The position numbers were made by a program, and so were the translations under genes. Under the pieces are notes generated by a model. It had not been told where the DNA came from. It was given only the letters and a program-made list of their open reading frames with translations, and did not search any database. 64,000 nt of DNA from an uncultured Bryobacteraceae bacterium (GTDB lineage Bacteria; Acidobacteriota; Terriglobia; Bryobacterales; Bryobacteraceae), in the NCBI GenBank assembly GCA_938003835.1, contig CALKXJ010000014.1, forward strand, positions 44,770 through 108,769. The letters are read 5' to 3'. Positions 35,681 through 44,098 of the stretch are shown one piece after another (position 1 is the first letter of the stretch; every line of letters starts with the position of its first letter).

Positions 35681-36523
35681 ATGACTGGACGGCGTGCCTC
35701 GCTGATCTGGCTGGTGCTGCTCGTGGCGGCGCTGGCCGTCCTGGTGCCCGTGTGGCTGGTTCCCCGCCTACGCTGGACCGCCGAGCAGCGCCGGGAACTG
35801 GAGCGCCTGGCGGCGGAACGCGCCGAGCTCGCCACCAGGGTGGACGAGCTGAGCCGGGACCTCGAGAAACTGCGCTCCGCGGCCGCTCCGGAGCCGGCCG
35901 AAAGCGAAGAGGCGGCGCGGGCGGCCGCCGCTCTGACCGAGCAGGAGCGCGCCCGGCGGCTCGAGCAGGTCCGCCTGCTCGCCGCCGCGCAGGAGAAGCT
36001 GGCTCAGGCCGCAGCCACGATTGTCTCGCTCGAGGAGCGTGTGCACGAGCTCGAACAGGCCGTGGCCAGGATCACGGAAGAGAACAAGCGGCTGGTTGCA
36101 TCCGAAGCCGATCTCACCGAGCGGCTGGCCAGCTCCAACCGCATCATTGAATCCATGCGCGAAGAACTCAAAAGCAACGCTGCCCGGCTGGTGCGCCTGG
36201 AGACGCAGAACCGCTCCCTGAACGAGAATTACCGCGAGGCGCAGAAGAAACTCACCCGCGCCGGTGAACTGCTGCGCGATCTCGAGGGAATCCACCGGCG
36301 GCAGGAAGCTCTGCTTGCCGGCCTGCTCCAGCGCTACCGCGAGGTGAACGACCAGCTTCGCTCGAGCGCCCTGCGCCGCAGCACCAGCGACGAGCGCGAG
36401 CCGGTCTCGGGTCTCGATCTGTCGCGCATCGACAACATCGTCAGCCTCGCCGAGGAGGATCTGCGGCAACTTCAAAGCCTGAACGCACGCGCCGCGCGCA
36501 TTCGCAACGAAATGCCGCGTTGA
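35681..36523 (+). CDS. Single-pass membrane protein with long coiled coil
   Basis: The 280-residue protein has one N-terminal membrane helix (about 8-28) and then about 210 residues of heptad-rich coiled coil (Glu/Arg/Leu/Ala). The C-terminal part is charged (SLAEEDLRQLQSLNARAAR). No enzymatic motif is seen. It is preceded by a GGAG-type site (AAAGGAG...GGGGGAAG). Its position between a VWA protein and an SDR and downstream of the plug-less barrel suggests an envelope-spanning role, but this is inference. Coiled-coil tethers of this shape occur in many envelope assemblies. Confidence 0.75.
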   Translation: MTGRRASLIWLVLLVAALAVLVPVWLVPRLRWTAEQRRELERLAAERAELATRVDELSRDLEKLRSAAAPEPAESEEAARAAAALTEQERARRLEQVRLLAAAQEKLAQAAATIVSLEERVHELEQAVARITEENKRLVASEADLTERLASSNRIIESMREELKSNAARLVRLETQNRSLNENYREAQKKLTRAGELLRDLEGIHRRQEALLAGLLQRYREVNDQLRSSALRRSTSDEREPVSGLDLSRIDNIVSLAEEDLRQLQSLNARAARIRNEMPR

Positions 36524-36547
36524 GTTCAGACGGGAGGGAAGCCGGCC

Positions 36548-37324
36548 TTGGCAAGCTCACTCCGATTGCAGGGCAAAGTCGCGATTGTGACGGGCGCCTC
36601 GAGCGGCATCGGCCGGGCCACCGCGCTGCTGTTCGCCAGAGAGGGCGCCGCCGTAGCGGCCTCGAGCAACCGTCCGGACGAACTGGCGGCGCTCGCCCGC
36701 GAGGCCGAGGGTCTGGCCGGCCCGCTCGTCGCCCTGGAGGCCGACGTCACGCGCGAAGATCAGGTCGCACGCCTGGTGGAGACCACCGTAGAGCGCTTTG
36801 GCGGCCTGGACATCCTCGTCAACAACGCCGGCATCGTCTCCTTCGGCACGGTGACGGAGACCAGCCTGGAGGAGTTCGATCGCCTGGTGGCCGTCAATCT
36901 GAAAGGCGTCTTCCTGTGTTCGAAATTCGCCGTGCCCCATCTGCGCCGTCGCGGCGGGGGCGCCATCGTCAACGTCAGCTCCATCAACGGCATCCGCGGC
37001 AACCACCGCCTGGCGGCCTATGCGGCGACCAAGGGCGGCGTCGTCGCCCTCACGTATGCCATGGCGATCGATCACGCCCCCGAAGGAATCCGCGTGAACT
37101 GCGTCTGCCCGGCCACCATCGAAGACACCGGCCAGGCAGCGCAGGCCTGGGAGCTTGCCGAGGACAAGGATGCCTGGCTTCGCTACCTGCTCGAGAAGCA
37201 CCCGATCGGCCGGCTGGGCCGCAGCGAGGACGTCGCCCAGGCGATCCTGTTTCTGGCCTCGGAGGAATCTTCCTTCCTCACCGGCGTGGTGCTCCCGGTC
37301 GACGGCGGCCGCTCGATCCGGTGA
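36548..37324 (+). CDS. Short-chain dehydrogenase/reductase (SDR)
   Basis: The 258-residue enzyme has the classical SDR motifs: TGASSGIG cofactor site at about 15-22, NNAG at about 95, catalytic Ser/Tyr/Lys in the block INGIRGNHRLAAYAATKGG, and the C-terminal segment FLTGVVLPVDGG. The aspartate-type or basic NAD(P) preference is not obvious. The start is TTG preceded by GGGAGG. It follows the coiled-coil gene by 24 bp and is probably in the same run, although its substrate is unknown. Confidence 0.92.
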   Translation: MASSLRLQGKVAIVTGASSGIGRATALLFAREGAAVAASSNRPDELAALAREAEGLAGPLVALEADVTREDQVARLVETTVERFGGLDILVNNAGIVSFGTVTETSLEEFDRLVAVNLKGVFLCSKFAVPHLRRRGGGAIVNVSSINGIRGNHRLAAYAATKGGVVALTYAMAIDHAPEGIRVNCVCPATIEDTGQAAQAWELAEDKDAWLRYLLEKHPIGRLGRSEDVAQAILFLASEESSFLTGVVLPVDGGRSIR

Positions 37325-37325
37325 C

Positions 37326-38615
37326 TCAGTCGGGCGCCGCCTCGCGCAGACCGTCTGTCGTGAGGCCCCCGATCGTGACTTCGATCAGCTCGCCCGCCGG
37401 ACGCGGCCGGGCGAGTTCCACTTCGAGATAGTTGTCGGTCAATGCCAGCCGGCCGTCCCCTAAGGTCACCGCCGACAGCGTGCGTCCCAGCATCTGGCGC
37501 CGGAAGGCCAGATTCTTCGCCGCCGCAAGCTCCCGCAGCCGGCGATTGCGTTCCTTGCGCACTCGCATCGGGACCTGGCCGGGCATGGCCGCCGCGGGCG
37601 TGCCAGGCCGTGCCGAGTAGGTGAACACATGCAAGTAGGTGAATGGCAGGCTTTCGATGAACTGGCGGTTCTGCTCAAAGTCCTCCTCCGTTTCGCCCGG
37701 AAAGCCGACCATGACGTCGGCGCCGATCGCCGCCAGCGGCATCCGCCGCCGGGCCTCGAGAATTCGCGCGGCGTAGTGATGCGCCCGGTAGCGGCGGCGC
37801 ATCAGGCGCAGGATGCGGTCCGAGCCGGTCTGGAGCGGGGCATGCACATGCTTGGCGATGCGTTCGGAGCCGGCCATCAGATCGAGCAGTTCGCTCGAGA
37901 GATCCATCGGCTCGACCGAACTGAGGCGGATCCGCGTCACCGGCGTCTCCTCGAGCAGTCGCCGCAGCAGATCGACCAGACGCAGCCGCCCGCCCAGATC
38001 CCGGCCCCAGCGCCCGAGATTGATTCCGCTCAGGACCACCTCGCGATGGCGCTCCGCCAGGCGTCGCACCTGCTCGACGACCACCTCCGGCGGCGCGCTG
38101 CGGCTGCGGCCGCGCACGAACGGGATGATGCAGAACGAGCACCGGTTGTTGCAGCCGTCCTGCACTTTCAGGTTCGGTCGCGTCCGATCGCCCGCGGCCT
38201 CCTCGAAGGGCGCGGTGACAAACTCTGTTTCGGCGAAGATATCCCCGACGAAGATCTGGCCGTGGTAAGGAACCGCCGCAGGTTCGCGCACGATCTCGTG
38301 AATCCGATGCTTGTGCGTGTTGCCGACCACCCAGGTGACGCCCTCCAGGCGCACCAGCTCCTCGGGGGCCCGCTGCGCATAGCAGCCGGTCACCAGGATC
38401 CGCGCCCCGGGGTTCTCCAGATGGGCCCGCCGCACCGCCTGGCGCACGTCTTGATCTGCGGCGGCCGTCACCGTGCAGGTGTTCAGGATCACCAGATCGG
38501 CCTCGCGCGCACATGCAGCCGGCGCCATGCCTTGCTCGAGGAGCCGCTCCGCCAGCGCCGCCCCATCCGCCTGCGCCGCCCGGCAGCCGAAATTTTGTAT
38601 TAGGAACCGCGCCAC
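37326..38615 (-). CDS. mtaB: tRNA t6A37 methylthiotransferase MtaB-like
   Basis: The 429-residue enzyme adds a methylthio group to t6A37 in tRNA. It has an N-terminal UPF0004 domain with NFGCR, LNTCTVT and TGCYAQR cysteines, the radical SAM cluster CNNRCSFC (near 158), and a C-terminal TRAM-like domain. The motifs place it in the MtaB/YqeV branch rather than MiaB or RimO. It pairs functionally with TsaE, which is in the same window. The GTG start has a TACAAT box 8 nt upstream, so the transcript may be leaderless. It is convergent with SDR (1-bp gap). Confidence 0.9.
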   Translation of the reverse strand: MARFLIQNFGCRAAQADGAALAERLLEQGMAPAACAREADLVILNTCTVTAAADQDVRQAVRRAHLENPGARILVTGCYAQRAPEELVRLEGVTWVVGNTHKHRIHEIVREPAAVPYHGQIFVGDIFAETEFVTAPFEEAAGDRTRPNLKVQDGCNNRCSFCIIPFVRGRSRSAPPEVVVEQVRRLAERHREVVLSGINLGRWGRDLGGRLRLVDLLRRLLEETPVTRIRLSSVEPMDLSSELLDLMAGSERIAKHVHAPLQTGSDRILRLMRRRYRAHHYAARILEARRRMPLAAIGADVMVGFPGETEEDFEQNRQFIESLPFTYLHVFTYSARPGTPAAAMPGQVPMRVRKERNRRLRELAAAKNLAFRRQMLGRTLSAVTLGDGRLALTDNYLEVELARPRPAGELIEVTIGGLTTDGLREAAPD

Positions 38616-38621
38616 TTGCCT

Positions 38622-38861
38622 TCATTGTAAAAGCTGTGCCGGCGCACCCTCCGAGGATCCGGAGTCCTCAGCGGGTCGACAGACCGTGTGTGGGCGGTGG
38701 CCGCTCGGCCATTCGATCTCGACCTCGTCGCGCGCTCGCGCGCCACGTCCGAACTGCAGGCGGGCCTCGCTCAAGGAGAGGTATCTGCCGGCCCTCCAAG
38801 CTTCGATTCTCCGATCGCCGACGTGCACCTTCACCCCCAGCCCATTGCATTTGCTTTGCGT
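38622..38861 (-). pseudogene. Remnant of an ASPIC/UnbV-type FG-GAP protein
   Basis: About 80 residues on the minus strand match the C-terminal ASPIC/UnbV block, with GLGVKVHVGDRRI, LSLSEARLQFGRG and VEIEWPSGH. The rest of the normally 500-1100-residue protein is missing. The remnant lies just upstream of mtaB in the same direction and head-to-head with a receptor fragment. Family naming rests on this single conserved block. Confidence 0.55.
38624..38629 (-). promoter_or_regulatory. -10 box TACAAT before mtaB
   Basis: TACAAT on the minus strand ends 8 nt before the GTG of mtaB. The gap holds GAAGG, which overlaps the predicted start point. No -35 is visible. Confidence 0.45.
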
Positions 38862-38899
38862 GCCCACGTGCCGCAGCGTCAGTCAGTGGTCGCCTCAGC

Positions 38900-39455
38900 A
38901 CCGGTTCAGGAAAACGTGCGCCCGCTCACGGCGGCTACGAATCCGTTCGCCTGGGACAACTGCCAGATCGGTGGCGGTCAGGCGAATCAGAGCGCGGCCT
39001 ATCTGGACGGCGGCCCGGTCAACGTCAGCTCCATCAACCTCACCGCGCTGGTGCCGACGCAGGATTCGATCCAGGAATTCCGCGTCCAGACGAATAACCT
39101 GGGCGCGGAGTTCGGCCGTTTCGCCGGCGGCGTGATCAACCTGACGACCAAGTCCGGCACCAACAACTATTACGGCACCGCGCACGAATTCCTGCGCAAC
39201 AAGGTGCTGAACGCAATTACATTTTTCCACAATCGCGCCGGCATCGAGCGACCCGCCTTCACGCCGAACCAGTTCGGCGCCGATCTGGGCGGCCCGATCG
39301 TACGCGATAAGCTGCTCTTTTTCGGCTCCTACAAGGGCTTCCGCCTTCGGCAGGGGCAATCGTTTACCTACACCCATGGCCACAAAGGCGATGCGAAGGG
39401 GCGAGTTTTCGAACGTACGCACCGCAGCCGGCCGCTGGTGGTCAGCGGATCGTAG
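38900..39455 (+). pseudogene. TonB-dependent receptor fragment, plug and first barrel strands
   Basis: The frame encodes a typical Oar-type plug: WDNCQIGGGQANQSAAYLDG, SIQEFRVQTNNLGAEFGR and GGVINLTTKSGTNNYYGTAH, then QFGADLGGPIVRDKLLFFGS. Signal peptide and CarboxypepD_reg domain are absent, and homology stops near 39375 before a stop at 39453-39455. A C-terminal fragment of the same type lies downstream (39540-40055), so about 700 residues are missing in between. The stretch is of lower GC than its surroundings (31 of 60 in 39181-39240). Confidence 0.8.
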
Positions 39456-39539
39456 ATCGGCACGAGCGCGCCGGCTGGCAAATTTTTAAGCCCTGCTTCT
39501 GCCGCGAGCGCTCAGGCCGACTATCGGGCGCGACCGAAA

Positions 39540-40055
39540 GCCGCTGCTTGGATGCTTGCCGCCGGTGAACTCGCCGGCCCATCCGAGCCAGAACAATCAC
39601 GTAACTGGCGCGGACAACAAGCTCATCTCCGGCTGGGGTGTCAACGGGGTGACCACCTTCCAGACAGGATTTCCGTTGAGCATCACGATGGCGGTGAACC
39701 GAACGAACTCTTTCGGCGGCGGCTCACCGGCCCGGCCCGGCAGCGACTCAACCGGTGATTCGACACTTCGCAGTTCGTCGCGCCGCCCGCCTTCCCCTTC
39801 GGCAACCCCAGTCGCACGGTCCTAGATGTAACTTCGCACGGCATCAACAACTTTGACGACTTTGCCGTGTTCAAGAACACGCAGCGATTCGCCGAGCGGC
39901 TGGGTTTGCAGTCCTGGGCGGAAGTCCCCAAGCTTTTCAACCGCGTTCGATGCGGCTATCCGGGCCGCGCTTTGGGTAACCGCAATCTCGGCGCCATCAG
40001 CGGCCGGTACAACGATCCGCGCCTGGTGCAGCTCAAACTGCGCCTGCTGTTTTAA
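39540..40055 (+). pseudogene. TonB-dependent receptor fragment, barrel C-terminus with frameshift
   Basis: The first part (39556-39757) encodes KLISGWGVNGVTTFQTGFPL and NRTNSFGGGSPARPGSDS. The homology then continues one frame over (39759-40055) with FDTSQFVAPPAFPFGNP, SHGINNFDDFAVFKNTQRFA and the terminal barrel strand LVQLKLRLLF. A frameshift near 39755 is therefore certain. Together with 38900-39455 this is a receptor gene that lost its middle and reading frame. Confidence 0.8.
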
Positions 40056-40163
40056 GCCGGGCGAGAGCCTCGCTTGCTGCGTGCGCTCTCCGGCCCGGCG
40101 CAGCGGAGCCGGCACGAAAAGTTAAAGACCAGCTACACTTTCAACACATCTTGAACAATGGGG

Positions 40164-40192
40164 TTGACCTGATGCCGCAGCGGTCGTATCAT
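40164..40192 (+). promoter_or_regulatory. Sigma70-type promoter of TonB receptor 4
   Basis: TTGACC (40164-40169), 17-nt spacer, TATCAT (40187-40192). The predicted start near 40199 gives a 40-nt leader with the ribosome-binding site GGGAGGG before the GTG at 40239. Confidence 0.65.
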
Positions 40193-40238
40193 TTAGAAGA
40201 GGCGAAGATTCGCCTGCTTTTGCGACAGGGAGGGTAGC

Positions 40239-43200
40239 GTGCGACAACCAGCTGTGAGCGGCATCTTGTTGATCGTGATGTGCCTCGTTTTCGGCGCCTC
40301 AGCGTTCGCCCAATCGGACACAGCGCAAATTTCCGGGTTCGTTCGGGATCCGTCTGCGGCGGTCGTGCCGGGGGCGATCGTCACCGTCACGAACGAAGCC
40401 ACCGCGCTGGAACGAAGGACCAAAGCGAACGAATCCGGCTATTACGTCGTGTCGAATCTGCCGCCGGGCTTTTATACGGTAGCGGTCGAAGCGACTGGAT
40501 TCAAACGATTTGTCAAAACGCGAAACAAGCTTGACGCCAATCTTCCCGCGACCGTCGATGTGACCCTGGAAGTCGGCGCCGTCACGGAGGCCATCGAGGT
40601 GGTCGCTTCCGTGGCGTCGGTGCAATCCGAGACGGCCACCGTCGGCCGCCTTGTCGAGAGTACGCAAATCCAAAACATGATGCTTAACGGCCGGAATCCG
40701 ATCTGGCTGGCGCTCCTGAAAGCGGGCGTCCGGAGCGGTTCCTCTCTGGCAACTTTCAATTACGCCATGACGACTCCGTTGAACATCAACGGCGGGCGTA
40801 CCCAGGACTTTCTGATGACGTATGACGGCGCGGTGGCGGTGCGAACGCGCGCCAACGGAACCAGCATCGGCGTCGCCGATGTTGACACGGTCCAGGAGAT
40901 CCAAATCCTTACCGCTAACTACAACGCCGAATACGGGCGCTCTGGCAGCGGTCAGGTTCGCATCGTCACCAAGAGCGGCACCCGCGACTTTCACGGCAGC
41001 TTTTACGAGTACTTTCGGAATAATAACCTGGACGCCAACAGTTGGTCGCTCAATCGCGCCGGTCAGCCGCGGGCCGCGCGCAAATTCAATCAGTTCGGCT
41101 ACAACATCAACGGTCCGATTTACATCCCCGGCAAGTGGAATACGGATCGCAACAAGCTGTTTTTCCTGTGGACGCAGGAGTGGGTCCGCTTCCGCCAGGA
41201 ATCGACCTCGATCATCACCGTCCCCTCGCTGAAGATGCGCCAGGGGGACTTCTCCGAGCTGCTGAATCCGGCGAACACCTTTTTCGGGCGCGTGCGTCTG
41301 GTCAACGATCCGGACACCGGCCAGCCGTTCCCGAACAATATAATTCCCCTCAGCCGGCTCAGTCCGAACGGTCTCGGCTTCTTGCGGGCCTACCCTGAGC
41401 CGACGCCGGGTTTCCTGCAAGGCACGAATAACTTCATTCAAACCCGCCCGCAGCCCACCAATCAGCGCAAAGACACCATCGCCATCGACTTTGTGCCGGC
41501 CGAAAAACACACCTTCCGTTTCCGCCATCAGAACTACAGCTTCACCCAACTGGACGCCTTCCGGGGCGGTACCGACCGGGCTGTAACCGACTGGAACCGG
41601 CCGAACAAGACCGCCTCGTTGAACTATATCTGGACGATTAGCCCTACGTTGGTGAACGAATTTCTGGCCACGGCCAGCGTCGACCGTGTCTACATCGGGG
41701 TTCAGCGCACCGGCGAGCGCTTCGCGCGGAGCAAGTACGGGATCAATTATCCCTACATCTTCCCGGAACGCAAAGAGATCTTTGATAAGATACCAACGAT
41801 CGACCTGCCCGGTTTCGCCACCCTGGACGGTGGGCCGTATCCGGCGTTTTCCTCGGGCCCGATCTACGTGCTGTCAAACAACACGACCAAGATCTATTCC
41901 AATCACACCTTCAAATGGGGCGTCTTATACGAGCGTTCCGGCCAGAACGACTTTGACCAGATCAATGTCACCGGCGTGCCAGGCGGTACCAACAACCAAA
42001 ACGGCCGCTTCGTTTTCAGCGACACCCGAGCTGGCGCAACCTCGAGCGGCGTGGCCGTCGCAAACGCCGCTTTGGGTCTGTTCACTACCTATGCCGAGAT
42101 CGGCCAGCGCGCCTTCACGCCCTACCGCGCGAACATGTTCGAGTGGTTCATTCAGGATTCCTGGAAAGTTCGTCCTAAGCTTCGCTTGGAGCTCGGTCTG
42201 CGTTGGACGTATGTCACGCCGTACTATTTCAGTCTGTGGGGCAACATCGCCGTGTTCGATCCCAAGCGTTATAACCCGGCGAACGCAGTCGTGCAAGATC
42301 CCGCTACGGGATTTATCCTCAGCGGGGACCGCTACAACGGTGTGACCATCCCTGGAAAGGGCTGGCCGGATGCCGCAAAAGGTCGCATCGCTCTGGCTGA
42401 CGACCGCAGCTTTGATCGTCTCTTTAACGGCGGTCCGAATTACTGGGGCGAGCGCCAATGGAGGAACTTCCAGCCACGGATCGGCTTGGCGTATGCGCTG
42501 ACGGACCGCAGCGCGCTCCGGGCCGGCTTCGGCCGGTTCATGGCCCGGCCCGGCGTGAGCGACAACATCTTCCTCGGCGGCAACCCGCCGCTGCAGCCCA
42601 TGGTCTCGATCGCCAACGGCCAGGCCGACAACCCTGCCGGCGGACGCCCGTCGGCTTTCCCGCTGTTTTTCATGACCACGGATCCGGTGTTCAAGATACC
42701 CGGCGCCTACATGTGGAACGTAACCTACGAACGCGAAATCGGTTATGAAACCACCGTCTCCGTCGCTTATGTCGGGCGCGTCGGCGTCCATCTGGAACGC
42801 GAGCGCAACATCAATCCGCTCCCCGTGGGCACCTTGCAGCGTCCGGAGAACCGCGGCATCAACACCAATGTGCTACGGCCGTACAAGGGCTTCGCCGTCA
42901 TCGCCCTGGGCGAAAACGCGGCGCGCTCGGAATACAACGCCCTGCAAGTGGAGGTGAACCGGCGCTTCGCGCGAGGCTTGAGCTACGGTTTCTCCTACAC
43001 ATACTCCAAGAGCGAAGACAATGCCTCGGGGCGCCGGGACCGGATTTGGAACCCCTTTGACGACCGCATCTTCTGGGGGCCCTCAGGGTTCGATACCCGC
43101 CACGTGGCGGTGATCAACTTCATTTACCAGCTCCCCTTCCTACGGGGCCGCAACGATCTCACGGGCCGCTTGCTCGGCGGCTGGCAGCTCACCGGCATCG

Positions 43201-43664
43201 TCCAGTTCCAGACCGGCGCGCCGTTCACCGTGGGCACCAACGACGATTTTGCCGGGGTCGGCGCCGTCGGCGAATTCCAGCCTTGGAACATGCTCGGGGA
43301 TCCCAAGCTGCCGCGCAGTGAGCGGCGGTTCTCCGAAGGCGCCGCGGATAAAAACTTCTGGTTCCGCACGACTCTACCGGACGGCTCTCCACTGTTTACC
43401 CGGCCTACGCCGGGCACCTTTACGACCTCCCAGACGCGCAACCTGCTTTATAACGTCGGCTTCCAGAATTGGAATATGGCGCTTTTCAAGGACTTCGCCA
43501 TCCGCGAAGGTCACGTCCTGCAGTTCCGTGCTGAATTCTTCAACTTCCCGAACCATCCCAACTGGGGTGGAGTGAACAGCAATCCGACGAGCGCCACATT
43601 CGGCAAGGTCACGAGCAAGACCAGCGAACGGAACATCCAGCTTGTGTTGCGTTACAACTTCTGA
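40239..43664 (+). CDS. TonB-dependent receptor 4, Oar-like with carboxypeptidase-regulatory domain
   Basis: The 1141-residue receptor has a signal peptide (1-25, ending ASAFAQ), a CarboxypepD_reg-like domain (about 30-115; ISGFVRDPSAAVVPGAIVTV), a plug (about 125-250; NAEYGRSGSGQVRIVTKSGT) and a full barrel ending in LVLRYNF. The GTG start is supported by GGGAGGG seven bases upstream. It is visibly poorer in GC than neighbouring genes (29 of 60 in 41881-41940, against 41 of 60 in 59881-59940 of receptor 5) and uses more A/T-ending codons. This suggests transfer or a different age. It lies beside receptor pseudogene debris. Confidence 0.93.
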   Translation: MRQPAVSGILLIVMCLVFGASAFAQSDTAQISGFVRDPSAAVVPGAIVTVTNEATALERRTKANESGYYVVSNLPPGFYTVAVEATGFKRFVKTRNKLDANLPATVDVTLEVGAVTEAIEVVASVASVQSETATVGRLVESTQIQNMMLNGRNPIWLALLKAGVRSGSSLATFNYAMTTPLNINGGRTQDFLMTYDGAVAVRTRANGTSIGVADVDTVQEIQILTANYNAEYGRSGSGQVRIVTKSGTRDFHGSFYEYFRNNNLDANSWSLNRAGQPRAARKFNQFGYNINGPIYIPGKWNTDRNKLFFLWTQEWVRFRQESTSIITVPSLKMRQGDFSELLNPANTFFGRVRLVNDPDTGQPFPNNIIPLSRLSPNGLGFLRAYPEPTPGFLQGTNNFIQTRPQPTNQRKDTIAIDFVPAEKHTFRFRHQNYSFTQLDAFRGGTDRAVTDWNRPNKTASLNYIWTISPTLVNEFLATASVDRVYIGVQRTGERFARSKYGINYPYIFPERKEIFDKIPTIDLPGFATLDGGPYPAFSSGPIYVLSNNTTKIYSNHTFKWGVLYERSGQNDFDQINVTGVPGGTNNQNGRFVFSDTRAGATSSGVAVANAALGLFTTYAEIGQRAFTPYRANMFEWFIQDSWKVRPKLRLELGLRWTYVTPYYFSLWGNIAVFDPKRYNPANAVVQDPATGFILSGDRYNGVTIPGKGWPDAAKGRIALADDRSFDRLFNGGPNYWGERQWRNFQPRIGLAYALTDRSALRAGFGRFMARPGVSDNIFLGGNPPLQPMVSIANGQADNPAGGRPSAFPLFFMTTDPVFKIPGAYMWNVTYEREIGYETTVSVAYVGRVGVHLERERNINPLPVGTLQRPENRGINTNVLRPYKGFAVIALGENAARSEYNALQVEVNRRFARGLSYGFSYTYSKSEDNASGRRDRIWNPFDDRIFWGPSGFDTRHVAVINFIYQLPFLRGRNDLTGRLLGGWQLTGIVQFQTGAPFTVGTNDDFAGVGAVGEFQPWNMLGDPKLPRSERRFSEGAADKNFWFRTTLPDGSPLFTRPTPGTFTTSQTRNLLYNVGFQNWNMALFKDFAIREGHVLQFRAEFFNFPNHPNWGGVNSNPTSATFGKVTSKTSERNIQLVLRYNF

Positions 43665-44098
43665 GCGCGATTTGACCGCCGAGCATGCGGCAGCGAGGGG
43701 AAGCCCGTCGCGGGTAGCCGTGCGGACACCTTCAGCAGGCCGCAGATGGCTGCCGGCTTAGGGGGGATGGTCAATCCCCTGAACGTTGCATCGGCTCGAC
43801 GGTCTCCGGTTGGCTCATAGGCGAGCGCGCCGGTCTTAGCATCCTTCCGCCAGCGCCGCAGCTGAGTCGGAATCCAAAAACGTTTCCGATCGAGGCGACA
43901 TGACAAGGCGGAGGCGCGGCAAGACGCGGAAGGTAGGACGGAACAACCAGCAGGTAGCTAGCGTCCCGCACTCAAAGTCTCGCGGGCGAGAGGAGACTCA
44001 CGGTGGGTGACGCCCGACCCACGTGGTCGGCGCCAACTCACCACCGGCCCGATCCCCGCTGGATTTTCAGCTTCAACTCGTGTAGGCTACCGGGAAGG
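43665..44098. other. Gene-free region with small hairpins
   Basis: No convincing gene lies in these 434 bp. A short minus-strand frame (43652-43906) would encode 84 residues with no recognised match and overlaps the end of receptor 4. Hairpins are visible at 43763-43779 (GGGGAT/ATCCCC) and 44003-44022 (GTGGGT/ACCCAC). The region has mixed composition like the preceding island and may be relict sequence. Confidence 0.4.

Noticed and set aside
43652..43906. Small minus-strand gene of 84 codons, perhaps a transposase remnant
   Set aside because: It overlaps the end of receptor 4, has no ribosome-binding site and no recognisable transposase motif.
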